This document shows positions 20,597 through 30,172 of a DNA stretch of 64,000 bases, piece after piece (positions within the stretch are counted from its first letter, which is position 1; each line of letters starts with the position of its first letter). This DNA comes from Deltaproteobacteria bacterium (GTDB lineage Bacteria > Desulfobacterota > Syntrophia > Syntrophales > JAFGHS01): assembly GCA_016928025.1 (NCBI GenBank), contig JAFGLN010000028.1, positions 1 through 64,000 of the forward strand, given 5' to 3'. Made by a program: the position numbers and the translations under genes. The notes beneath the pieces are model-generated. The model was not told where the DNA came from. It saw nothing but the letters and a program-made list of their open reading frames with translations, and did not search any database.

Positions 20597-23500
20597 ATGC
20601 CGGACAAAAAAATTAAATATCCATCCTCAATAAACGGGCCGGACAACGATTCGAAGGGTCATCGAACCATCGAGGATTTAATGACACGGCTGGTCGATTA
20701 TTTGTCTCCGATCATGGAACGACTGGGTCCGGATGCCGTGGATGACATTCTGCGTCCCGTCGCCGCAATCGCATTGCATGACCGACGGACGGCTTTTGCC
20801 GTTTTGGAAAGATACCCCGAGGTCATCGAGAAGCTTCTCCCCCGAAAAGAACAAACGATTCTTGCTGTTTTGGGACTTGCCAATGAATGCCTTCCTTATG
20901 GGACCGGTTTAACCATTCACTTTTTGGAAACGGCGCCTCAGGTTCTCGAAGCGAGTGATATCGACACACTGATCCAAACCACGGCCCTGGCCTGCAGTAT
21001 CAGCCAGGTCAATCAACGCACGGCCGAGGCCCTGATGATCATCAGTCCGGCCGTTCTGGAGAGGCTCGGTTTTGAGGGTTTGCGGGCGGTCGCCCTGTTG
21101 GCCAGCGTTTGCGCCCGTTTCAGCTGGCATGATTCGATCAGGATCATGGAACAAAGTCCCGGTCAAATAGACCGTCTGGCAGCGGCAGGCGCGGACCGGT
21201 CTTGCATTTTGGCCGTCTACGGTCTCAGCACACGAACGGCCCAAACGGATTGGAATATTGCCCTGGCCCTTGTCGAAAAGAGCGCTGTTATCGTCGATCA
21301 ACTGATAACCCTGGGCGGTCGGGATTTGGTCTCCCGCCTTTATCGCCGGGCCGAAAGCACGGTACCTTTTCATGCCCGCGTGGTCGACGCCTTCCTCGAT
21401 GCCGCGCCGGTTTTAATCGAACGTCTGGGACTCACAGGCTCCGAACCTCTTTGGCAATGCGCTTTTACCGCTGCCGCCGATAAACCCGAAGACGCTGTCA
21501 GTGTTCTGAAAAAAAGCTTGGAGATCACGGAAAATCTCCTTTTCCGTTTTGATCCTGTCGAGATCGGAGCGATCTACGATCTGGGCCGGCAGTTCTGCCG
21601 GTTCGGTTCGTCCCTCGCTTTGAAGTTCATCTTCGCAAGCCCCGAACTTACAAAAAAGCTTAATGACGAAGATATGGTAAAGCTGACGGCCATCGCCGAA
21701 GATTTGGCAACAACCAGCTTGACTGCGGCCGAGGCCTTTCTGGATACGGCACCGGTCCTGATCGACCGGATGGGCATAACGGAACTCAAAAATATTGCCG
21801 CTCTCAGCACCAAAATAGCAGAAACCAGTTGGGAAACGGCAGCCCGGATTCTCGTCAAAAGCCCCGAGCTCATCGATCGGGTCGGAATCGGCGGTTTGAA
21901 AATGATCGGAGATTTTATCATCCCTCTCGCACGTCAAAGCACGTCTGAAGCGATCCGTCTTCTGGATAAATGTCCGCTGATTATTGACGATCTGTTGAAA
22001 ATCGGCGATATCCAGCTTATAGAAAACGTCTGCCGTCTGGGAAGCGGGATCTTCTCCGATAACGCCCGGCTGGCCGCAAGCCTCCTGGCGCAAAGCCCCG
22101 AAATCATGAAATTGACAGGGCTGGAAGGCCTGCAAAAGATAAAAACTCTGGTTCACGAACTCGGCAATGAAAGCTGGACCACTGCCGCCAGTCTCCTGGA
22201 AACAGCCCCCTGCATACTGGAACAGGTCGGCGTGGAAGGGCTTGAGGAAATCGCCGGACTGGCCCGTCAACTCGCCAAAGAAAACAGCTACAATGCCGTC
22301 AGTCTGATTGAAAAAAGCCCTGATCTGATCAGACGCCTTCAGGCATTCGGCGATGAAATCCTCATCCGCCGGATATACGAATTGGCCCGGACGGCGGCAT
22401 CCTCGCATTGCAAATTAGCGGCAGCATTCCTTGAGCATACCCCCGCTTTGTTAAGCAAAATCGGCTATACAGGCACGGAAAAGCTGATGGACATGATTAC
22501 AGCACCCCCCGCCATTGACGGCATCGTCTCCGCCCGTCTCTTGGAAACGGCGGCAGCCGTCTGGGATCAAATGGACTTCAAAGGCATGGAGACCCTCACG
22601 AGCCTGGCCTCGATGATCGCCGCAACCGACCAGACGGGTGCCGTCAGCCTCTTGGAGAAAAGTCCTATCCTCATAGAGAAACTGCACCATCTGGTTGGCG
22701 ATCCTCTCATTGCGCCTGCCGTCTATGAACGGATTTTGAAACTGTCGCACATCAGCCCTCCGATTGCCATGAGACTGTTTGAAAAGAGCTTCGATCTGAT
22801 CGGCGGGTTTGGAATGGAGGGATTTTACAGGATTACGGACATCATCGAATCTCAGGCGAAAACAGATGAACAAAAAGCCCTAGCCTCTCTCGCCGCCGAT
22901 TCCACCATTCTGGCGGACTTTATGGAAAATATCCCCAAAGGGCTTGAGTTGAAAGCCATCCGGCCCATACTATCCACCTATCTCAGAGCACTTCTGGGCA
23001 GGCGTGTCGAAATTGCCGAAGCCGATCATGCCGATACGGACGGCCGGAAAATTTACCTCCCCGGCCGCGTCCGGGATTTCCAAGACCCGGAGGATAATTT
23101 TATCCTTTATAAGGTCGAGGCCACACATCAGGAAGCCCACTTCGAATACGGAAGTTTTGACTTCGACATGGACAGGATACCAGACCTCACGGACCGAATC
23201 GTTTTCCGTTACGGCCTTATCGCAGATGAGGATGAAAGTCAGATGGAACGGTTCATTCATCACTTCCCGGAACCGGACCTGGCCCGTGATCTTTTTCATG
23301 TTCTGGAGGACCGCAGGATTGAAGGCATCCTGAAAAAAGAATATCCGATTCTGGGTGAACATATATTGAACATGAACCGCCACCGTGTATCAAAAATGCG
23401 TTCCGTCCGGAAAATCGCCAATCCCAAGCAGCGGGTTGTCGAAATGATCGGACAGGCCCTGAAGACGGACCGAACGTTCGACCAGGAGGATGAAGAAACC

Positions 23501-25009
23501 ATGTCGGTCCTCCAAAAAGCATTTACGGCGGCCGGTGACCTTTCGCGAACCGATGCGGACGTTCACCTGACCGCCGAGTGGGCCGCAAAGCTGTATTTCC
23601 TGATTGATGCCGCCTTTGAAGAGCCCTATCATCCGTTAAAATCCATTTCCCGGCACCTCGATCAGGAAAGGGTATCCAGAAACATCGGCAGCTTCAGCAG
23701 AACCGCCCGTCATATTCAGGAGCGTCTCAGCGGGCAGCCGTCGGCTCAAGACACCCGGCCTCAAACAGCCATAGAGGCACCGGGTGGCTCCAGCGGAGAA
23801 ACGACGCCCACCAATACCCTCCCTGATCAGGAAAGTACTCAGCGGCGTCATCCGGCAGGCAGTCAGCAAACATCCTTCCAGGGTCCGACTCAGGGAGGCA
23901 AGCCGGAATCGGGAGAGTCGGACACCGAAGCCCGGCAGGCGGGGGCCATCGGCGGGCCGATGAAATATGACAGTCCGGAAAGGATCGAACGGCTCCTCCG
24001 GGCCGTTTACCGTGAAAAAGGCTTGACGCCCCGAGAGGTTCAGGAACGCTTTGATTTGCTGCGTCCAAGCGAAACCCATTATTTTCTGTCCAGCCTTGAC
24101 GCTTCCCTCGAAAGAAAAACGGAACTCCTGCCGGAAAGGGGGACGGCACTGTATGCCGAATGGGGAGAAGACATCGGCGCCTTTCGTAACAACTGGTCAA
24201 GGGTTCGGGAACAGACCCATGCGGGTGTTTCCCTCACCTTTTACCGGGAAACTCTGGAGAAGCACGGGGGTCTGCTTAAAAAAATCAGACGGGAATTTCA
24301 GATGCTGAAGCCCGAAGGTCTCATCAGGCTCAAACGCCAGTATGACGGCGACGACATCGATCTGGATGCCGTGGTGGAATATATCCTGGATCGCAAGGTC
24401 GGGCTTTCCCCTCCCGAGAAAAATTACCGCCTGACCCGCAAAAACAAACGCGAAATCGCCTGCGCTTTTCTCATCGACATGAGCCGGAGCACGCGGGGGA
24501 CCACCATTCGACAGGAAAAAGAAGCCCTCATCATCATCGCGGAGGCCCTTAACGAAGTAGGCGACACCTTTGCCGTCTTCGGTTTTTCGGGGGACAACCG
24601 CGATAACGTGGATTTTTACCGCATCAAAGACTTCGATGTTCCCTACGATAAAAAGGTCAAGCAGCGCATTTCCGCCATCGAGGATCATTTTGAAAACCGC
24701 GACGGGACGGCCATTCGGCATGCCACGCAAAAGCTCAAGAAGCGGGCGGAACGAACAAAAATCCTGATCATCCTGTCCGACGGCAAACCGGTCGACAAGG
24801 AGTATTCCGGCGTTTATGCCATTGAGGATACCCGCATGGCCTTGAAGGAAGCCAGGCATGACGGCGTTAAGACCTTCTGCATCACAGTGGATCAAAACGC
24901 CGCGGAATATCTGCCCCGCATGTACAGCCACAGCAGCTGGACCGTTATTGACAATGTCGTTAAACTGCCCGAAAAAATCACCCGGATCTACCGGATGCTC
25001 ACAACCTGA
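20597..25009 (+). CDS. giant NorD/CbbO-like VWA-domain protein with long N-terminal helical repeat array
   Basis: About 750-aa array of A..LLEKSPELIDRLG.EGL..I..LA-type units, then HFPEPDLARDLFHVLEDRRIEG, YAEWGEDIGAFRNNW, IRLKRQYDGDDIDLDAVVEYI and VWA MIDAS FLIDMSRSTRG...ILIILSDGKP. Confidence 0.9.
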   Translation: MPDKKIKYPSSINGPDNDSKGHRTIEDLMTRLVDYLSPIMERLGPDAVDDILRPVAAIALHDRRTAFAVLERYPEVIEKLLPRKEQTILAVLGLANECLPYGTGLTIHFLETAPQVLEASDIDTLIQTTALACSISQVNQRTAEALMIISPAVLERLGFEGLRAVALLASVCARFSWHDSIRIMEQSPGQIDRLAAAGADRSCILAVYGLSTRTAQTDWNIALALVEKSAVIVDQLITLGGRDLVSRLYRRAESTVPFHARVVDAFLDAAPVLIERLGLTGSEPLWQCAFTAAADKPEDAVSVLKKSLEITENLLFRFDPVEIGAIYDLGRQFCRFGSSLALKFIFASPELTKKLNDEDMVKLTAIAEDLATTSLTAAEAFLDTAPVLIDRMGITELKNIAALSTKIAETSWETAARILVKSPELIDRVGIGGLKMIGDFIIPLARQSTSEAIRLLDKCPLIIDDLLKIGDIQLIENVCRLGSGIFSDNARLAASLLAQSPEIMKLTGLEGLQKIKTLVHELGNESWTTAASLLETAPCILEQVGVEGLEEIAGLARQLAKENSYNAVSLIEKSPDLIRRLQAFGDEILIRRIYELARTAASSHCKLAAAFLEHTPALLSKIGYTGTEKLMDMITAPPAIDGIVSARLLETAAAVWDQMDFKGMETLTSLASMIAATDQTGAVSLLEKSPILIEKLHHLVGDPLIAPAVYERILKLSHISPPIAMRLFEKSFDLIGGFGMEGFYRITDIIESQAKTDEQKALASLAADSTILADFMENIPKGLELKAIRPILSTYLRALLGRRVEIAEADHADTDGRKIYLPGRVRDFQDPEDNFILYKVEATHQEAHFEYGSFDFDMDRIPDLTDRIVFRYGLIADEDESQMERFIHHFPEPDLARDLFHVLEDRRIEGILKKEYPILGEHILNMNRHRVSKMRSVRKIANPKQRVVEMIGQALKTDRTFDQEDEETMSVLQKAFTAAGDLSRTDADVHLTAEWAAKLYFLIDAAFEEPYHPLKSISRHLDQERVSRNIGSFSRTARHIQERLSGQPSAQDTRPQTAIEAPGGSSGETTPTNTLPDQESTQRRHPAGSQQTSFQGPTQGGKPESGESDTEARQAGAIGGPMKYDSPERIERLLRAVYREKGLTPREVQERFDLLRPSETHYFLSSLDASLERKTELLPERGTALYAEWGEDIGAFRNNWSRVREQTHAGVSLTFYRETLEKHGGLLKKIRREFQMLKPEGLIRLKRQYDGDDIDLDAVVEYILDRKVGLSPPEKNYRLTRKNKREIACAFLIDMSRSTRGTTIRQEKEALIIIAEALNEVGDTFAVFGFSGDNRDNVDFYRIKDFDVPYDKKVKQRISAIEDHFENRDGTAIRHATQKLKKRAERTKILIILSDGKPVDKEYSGVYAIEDTRMALKEARHDGVKTFCITVDQNAAEYLPRMYSHSSWTVIDNVVKLPEKITRIYRMLTT

Positions 25010-25031
25010 TTGAAGAACCCGGCCAATCTTC

Positions 25032-25061
25032 TTGACAGGCCAACAGGCATTCGCCTATACT
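25032..25061 (+). promoter_or_regulatory. sigma70-type promoter
   Basis: TTGACA (25032-25037), 18-nt spacer, TATACT (25056-25061), about 250 nt before the acyl-CoA synthetase ORF. Confidence 0.65.
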
Positions 25062-25312
25062 CCGCCCACATAACGGCAGGTTCTCCGCAAATCAAAGGCG
25101 GGAAAACCGGAAGGAAGAGGACTTTATAACGTATGCCGGTCTGGGGCGGCCGGATCTCCCTTATTGATCATCGTCATGAAAATCCGTGGTTTTGGACACG
25201 GCCGATCGCCGCGTCAAAGAAGCCCCGGATCGTGGATTGATATATTTTTGGCCGGGTTATTCGGTCAGGGAAAAAACATCAGCTGCTTATTATCATCGGC
25301 AGAAAGGAAAAC

Positions 25313-26779
25313 TTGATTGTGACGACCAGCAATTTCGACTCTTTATTTCGTGCACGTTCGGCAACCTTCGTCGGCGCTTCCAATGACCCCGGTAAGTGGG
25401 GTTTTCGGACCTTGAAACATATGATCGACGGGGGATTCCAGGGCAATATCTACCCCATCAATCCAAAAGAAAAAACGATTCAGGGACTGAAAGCATACAG
25501 GAACATTACCGATCTTCCGGAAACACCGGATCTGGCCGTTATTATTGTGCCGCCTCCGGCCTGTCCGGCCGTGATCCGGGAATGCATCTCCAAAGGCATC
25601 AAGGCGGGCATTGTCATCACCGCCGGATTTGCGGAAACAAATGCGGAAGGCGAGCGACTTCAGCAGGAGATGGTCGATACGGCCCGGGAGGGCGGGATGG
25701 TCTTTACCGGCCCCAACTGCAACGGTATCATGAGCCCCTGGAACAGACAGTACATCCAGTTCCCGGCATTTTACTCACCCCCCGGCCCCATCGGGATCAT
25801 TACACAAAGCGGCAACGTCATGGACTCCCTGTCCTATCAGATCAACAGGCACGGTTTCGGGTGCAGCGTCTGCGTGGCCAGCGGCAATGAAGCCCTGCTG
25901 CATTGCGAAGACTACCTGGAATACATGGGCAAAGACCCTCACACCAGGGTCATTCTTTCCTACATTGAAGGATTCAAAGACGGCCGGCGTTTTATGGACG
26001 TTGCCCGGGAGGTCAGCAAAAAGAAGCCCATTATCATGCTCAAGGCCGGCAAAACCCAGGCGGGGGCCAGGGCCGCCGCCTCGCATACCGCAGCCATCGC
26101 CGGCTCCGATGCAGTTTTTGAGGCGATCGGCAAACAATCCGGCGTTATCCGGGCCAAAAACCTGGATGAAATGCTCCGGATGGGTCTCGCTTTTCTGCGC
26201 CAACCCCTGCCCAAAGGCCGGAGACTCGGCATTGTGACGGCCGGAGGCGGCTGGGGCGTTATGGCCGCCGATGCCTGCGAGGAACTCGGTTTCGATTTGA
26301 TAAAGCTCCCCGATGAAACCATCCGGGAACTGGATAAAATTCTGCCGGCCTGGTGGAATCGGGGAAATCCGGTGGACCTGGTGGCCGGGGCCGTCGCTGA
26401 CAATATTTTCAAGGCCGTTGAACTGGTCATGCAGTGTCGGAATGTGGACGGTATGATGTTTTTAAGCATCATGCCCGCCATGAGAAGGGAAAGTTTCGAT
26501 CAGCCTCACGATGCCGCTGAACGGGAAGAATGGGGTCCGCAGATGTTGGAAGCCTGCGCCAATGCCTTGGACGAGTTCAATGCCATTGCCGATAAATATC
26601 AGAAACCCCTCGTTGTGGCATCCGAACACATGTGGGCCGGCCAGCAGGAACAGGCCGCCATCGATTTCGTACTGGGAGGCCGGAATGCCGTCTGCTACCG
26701 CATGCCCGACGCTGCTGCCCGCGTCCTGGACGCTCTGGTGAAGTACGGCGATTATGTCCGGCGCCATAGCAAATCATAA
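25313..26779 (+). CDS. NDP-forming acyl-CoA synthetase, alpha-type (CoA-binding/ligase) protein
   Basis: SLFRARSATFVGASNDPGKWGFRTLKHMIDGGFQGNIYPINPK; PIMLKAGKTQAGARAAASHTAAIAGSD. Start is TTG 25313 or GTG 25319. Confidence 0.9.
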   Translation: MIVTTSNFDSLFRARSATFVGASNDPGKWGFRTLKHMIDGGFQGNIYPINPKEKTIQGLKAYRNITDLPETPDLAVIIVPPPACPAVIRECISKGIKAGIVITAGFAETNAEGERLQQEMVDTAREGGMVFTGPNCNGIMSPWNRQYIQFPAFYSPPGPIGIITQSGNVMDSLSYQINRHGFGCSVCVASGNEALLHCEDYLEYMGKDPHTRVILSYIEGFKDGRRFMDVAREVSKKKPIIMLKAGKTQAGARAAASHTAAIAGSDAVFEAIGKQSGVIRAKNLDEMLRMGLAFLRQPLPKGRRLGIVTAGGGWGVMAADACEELGFDLIKLPDETIRELDKILPAWWNRGNPVDLVAGAVADNIFKAVELVMQCRNVDGMMFLSIMPAMRRESFDQPHDAAEREEWGPQMLEACANALDEFNAIADKYQKPLVVASEHMWAGQQEQAAIDFVLGGRNAVCYRMPDAAARVLDALVKYGDYVRRHSKS

Positions 26780-26881
26780 GGGGCCGATCCAAAAATTATG
26801 AATGCGGTTTTCTTCAACTTGACTTATTACCCGTAAGATCTTGTTGAAATGATCGTCTATCGACAGCGCATTGCTTGCCCC

Positions 26882-28993
26882 TTATCGCAATTCCGTCACA
26901 GATTGCATGATGTAGATTGCCTCTGCCAGGCCGATTTTATTGTCGCCGTTGACGTCCGTTCCCGATGCGGCATAATCTTCACGAATCCCCGACGGTTGCA
27001 TGCCTGCTATAACCTGTAGTGCCAGTACGGCATCCGCCAGGGCCGCCGTCCCGGTATTGCGGAGATCACCCTTGACGGGATAGGTAATCCCGATGGTCAC
27101 GGTAGAGGTATTATCGGCCGGCGCCGCATCAGGCGTTTCCGTCTCCAGATGCGCCTCATTGGTGATTGTCGATCCCGACAGCGGCTTTGCCACGACCGTG
27201 ACGGTGACCGTCTCTTCCGGATCCAGGTTACCCAGGTAGCAATCCATCACCCTGGCCCCCCAATAGCACTCCCCCTCTGTGGTTGTCACAGACACCAGCG
27301 AGGCATTGTCGGAAAGTGTGTTGATAAGATCAACATATTCCGCCTCATTGGGTCCTTTGTTGGTCACAGTTATGGTGAAGGTGGCCTGGTTGCCGAAGAA
27401 CACCGGATCAGGATGGGCGGTCTGGGAAAGGGACAAATCCGTCGGCGAAGCGGCCATAACCAAACTGCTTTCATTATTGGTGCGGTCGGCGTCGGGCGTC
27501 TGACTCGTCACGACGGCCCGGTTGATCATATTAACCGCTTCCTCAGGGTAACCCGTAATGACGACCGTCCACGTGGACCCCGCAGTCAGGCTTCCCAACG
27601 AACAGGAGACCACCGGCGACTCATAGAAGAAAGGTCCGACCTCGCCGTAGATCGCGCAGTGGCCCATACCTTGATCCGGAACCGCTGAAAGATTGTATTT
27701 ATCGATATTGTAAGGCAAAATGTCCGTGAGGATCACAGCGACGGCATCCGAAGGGCCGTTATTGACAACCGTGAGGGTATAGGTCAGTTTTTCGTCGAGG
27801 ACGGCGGGACTGGGCGATGCGACCTGACCGACAGCCAGGTCGCTGCTGTCCGTCGCGGCGGCAACGGCCGTGGTCAGGGTCGATACATTGTTCGTGAGGT
27901 CGGGATCATCGGCCATGCAGGTCACCCTGGCCGTGTTTGTCAGCTCGGCGGCATCCGGTGCCGTCATGACCACCTTGACCGTCAATGACTTATCAGTATA
28001 AAGGCTCCCCAAGGTGCAGGAAAGGTTGACGCCGGATGCCGTGCAGTCCGCCTGATCACTGTCATAGGCATAGGCCGCAACGAAGGTTGCCCCGGCCGGC
28101 AGGACATCGGTGAGGACGACGCTTTCAGCCTTAGCCGGACCTCGGTTTTTCACCGTTAAGGTATAGGTCAGATTGGCACCGGCATAAACAGGATCAGGTG
28201 CTGCCGTCTGCGTGACAGCCAAATCCGTGGGCGTCGTCTCCAGGGCATGGAGTACCAGATGGACCGGACCGTTCACGTCCTCAAAATAATCGACCGCAGA
28301 CAGGGGCACCACGGCCCCCTCCGTGAAAGCATCCAGATAACCCGTGATCAGATAGGTGCCGTTGCCCCGATCGACGATCGTGATTTCTCCCGTCGAATTT
28401 TTGTCAGGGACATTTCTGACGGCAATAAAATCAATGCTCTCTCCCGTCGCACTGCGCGCCTTTAGCAGAACGGTAAACGATTCCAGAAGCAGGGAGAAGG
28501 TCCCCGTCGTTCGGCCCGCCTTGCCCTTCACCCGGATCCGGATGTCGGCCACATCATCCACGCTGGCATTTTCAATGGTCTGGTCCTGATTACCCGCAGC
28601 CAGATGAAAATAAGGCACTTGAGTTTCAATGGTCCCTTGAAAGGAGAGGATCTCGTCGTTTCCATCGATGGTGCGCGTGATGTTCCGGAAACAATACAGC
28701 TTGATATGCTGCAGCTGAATTTCCCCTTCATAATGCTCGCCCCGGGCATCAAGGGAACCGGTATATCGCGCGACAGCTTCGTCCGGCGACTGCTCCCAAA
28801 CCCCCACAATGGGCGGCAGTGATGGATCGGAAAGCGTTACCCCCTCATCGGCCGGTACCGCCCCTGCAGACAAAATAAAAGCCCATCCCGCTAATATCAG
28901 GCATTTTGCCGCCCATAGCCCCGGGTTCCGAAGTCGACGACCCATTCGATTTGTGATGAGAATTGCTCTGGACAGAAGAATGCGCACGTCCAT
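26882..28993 (-). CDS. secreted protein with three DUF11 repeats and a C-terminal dockerin-like domain
   Basis: Three units like DLAVTQTAAPDPVYAGANLTYTLTVKNRGPAKAESVVLTDVLP...LTNTARV...DPDLTNN; C-terminal GDLRNTGTAALADAVLALQVIAG...DVNGDNKIGLAEAIYIMQ. Confidence 0.85.
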   Translation of the reverse strand: MDVRILLSRAILITNRMGRRLRNPGLWAAKCLILAGWAFILSAGAVPADEGVTLSDPSLPPIVGVWEQSPDEAVARYTGSLDARGEHYEGEIQLQHIKLYCFRNITRTIDGNDEILSFQGTIETQVPYFHLAAGNQDQTIENASVDDVADIRIRVKGKAGRTTGTFSLLLESFTVLLKARSATGESIDFIAVRNVPDKNSTGEITIVDRGNGTYLITGYLDAFTEGAVVPLSAVDYFEDVNGPVHLVLHALETTPTDLAVTQTAAPDPVYAGANLTYTLTVKNRGPAKAESVVLTDVLPAGATFVAAYAYDSDQADCTASGVNLSCTLGSLYTDKSLTVKVVMTAPDAAELTNTARVTCMADDPDLTNNVSTLTTAVAAATDSSDLAVGQVASPSPAVLDEKLTYTLTVVNNGPSDAVAVILTDILPYNIDKYNLSAVPDQGMGHCAIYGEVGPFFYESPVVSCSLGSLTAGSTWTVVITGYPEEAVNMINRAVVTSQTPDADRTNNESSLVMAASPTDLSLSQTAHPDPVFFGNQATFTITVTNKGPNEAEYVDLINTLSDNASLVSVTTTEGECYWGARVMDCYLGNLDPEETVTVTVVAKPLSGSTITNEAHLETETPDAAPADNTSTVTIGITYPVKGDLRNTGTAALADAVLALQVIAGMQPSGIREDYAASGTDVNGDNKIGLAEAIYIMQSVTELR

Positions 28994-29428
28994 AAGTCAC
29001 CTTCCTGTTAAACAGCTTTAGGATGCATAATTTATTCCATAGGTACATCTACCTGATATTATTACGATATGGTTGTAAAACCCTAAAGCCCGACACTGAT
29101 GTTGTAAATTTTCCCGACAAAATACCTTATCCGCCCCGAAATTTTCTTTCTGTTATAGCGAAAAATGTTTAGATCTAAAATACTTTCCCCATATCATCAT
29201 TTTTGTAAAAATATCCGACACTCTTGGCATTTTTCAAGGTATTTACGCTGATCAAAGTAATCACATGACGATAAAAAGTATGATCCAATGAAGTTTTTGC
29301 GGCTACTTTCGTCAAAACCGTCGGCAATATACAACGTATCCTCTGAAAATGATGAATTAAATAGACATTTGAAATCTTTATTGATAGACAAACAATCATT
29401 GTCAATAATAAGCAGCAGGAAGGTCTTC

Positions 29429-30136
29429 ATGAACAAAACGGTTTTTTCCGTACAAAATCTGACGAAGATCTACGACATGGGCGAGGTGCAGGTGCATGCC
29501 CTCAGGGGCGTGGACATGGAGCTGTACGAAGGCGAGATGGTGGTTCTGCTCGGGCCGTCGGGGAGTGGAAAATCGACGCTTTTAAACATCCTGGGCGGTC
29601 TGGATACGGCCACAGACGGCATCGTCTCCTATCGCGGAAAAGAGCTGACCCGGGCAACGGATCAGGAACTGACGGAATACCGCCGGTATCATGTCGGTTT
29701 CGTCTTTCAGTTTTATAACCTCATTCCCAGCCTGACGGCTTGGGAAAATGTGGCCGTTGTGACGGAAATCGCCGATCATCCCATGGCGCCGGAAAAAGCT
29801 CTGGCCATGGTCGATTTGTCCGACCGAAAGGATCATTTTCCCTCCCAGCTTTCCGGCGGCGAGCAGCAGCGCGTCGCCATTGCCCGTGCCATCTCGAAAA
29901 ATCCCGAGGTCCTGCTTTGCGACGAACCGACGGGCGCCCTGGATTTCAAGACGGGCATTCTGGTCCTGGAGGCCCTGGACCGCGTCAACCGCGAGCTCGG
30001 CACCGCGACGGTGATCATCACGCATAACGCCGACATCGCCGCCATGGCGGACCGCGTCATTAGTTTGAGAAACGGCATCATCGCCGATGTCAATGTGAAT
30101 GAAAAGAAGAAACCACCCAGCGAGTTGCGCTGGTGA
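29429..30136 (+). CDS. ABC transporter ATP-binding protein (LolD/MacB type)
   Basis: [52 protein letters not shown]. Confidence 0.93.
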   Translation: MNKTVFSVQNLTKIYDMGEVQVHALRGVDMELYEGEMVVLLGPSGSGKSTLLNILGGLDTATDGIVSYRGKELTRATDQELTEYRRYHVGFVFQFYNLIPSLTAWENVAVVTEIADHPMAPEKALAMVDLSDRKDHFPSQLSGGEQQRVAIARAISKNPEVLLCDEPTGALDFKTGILVLEALDRVNRELGTATVIITHNADIAAMADRVISLRNGIIADVNVNEKKKPPSELRW

Positions 30137-30172
30137 TCCTTTTTAATCTTTGCACGGGACGGAGTCACAGGG

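Noticed and set aside
20909-24931. Large antisense ORFs opposite the VWA giant (for example 21413..22408, 24197..24931)
   Set aside because: Shadow ORFs antisense to a well-supported gene; no recognisable domains.
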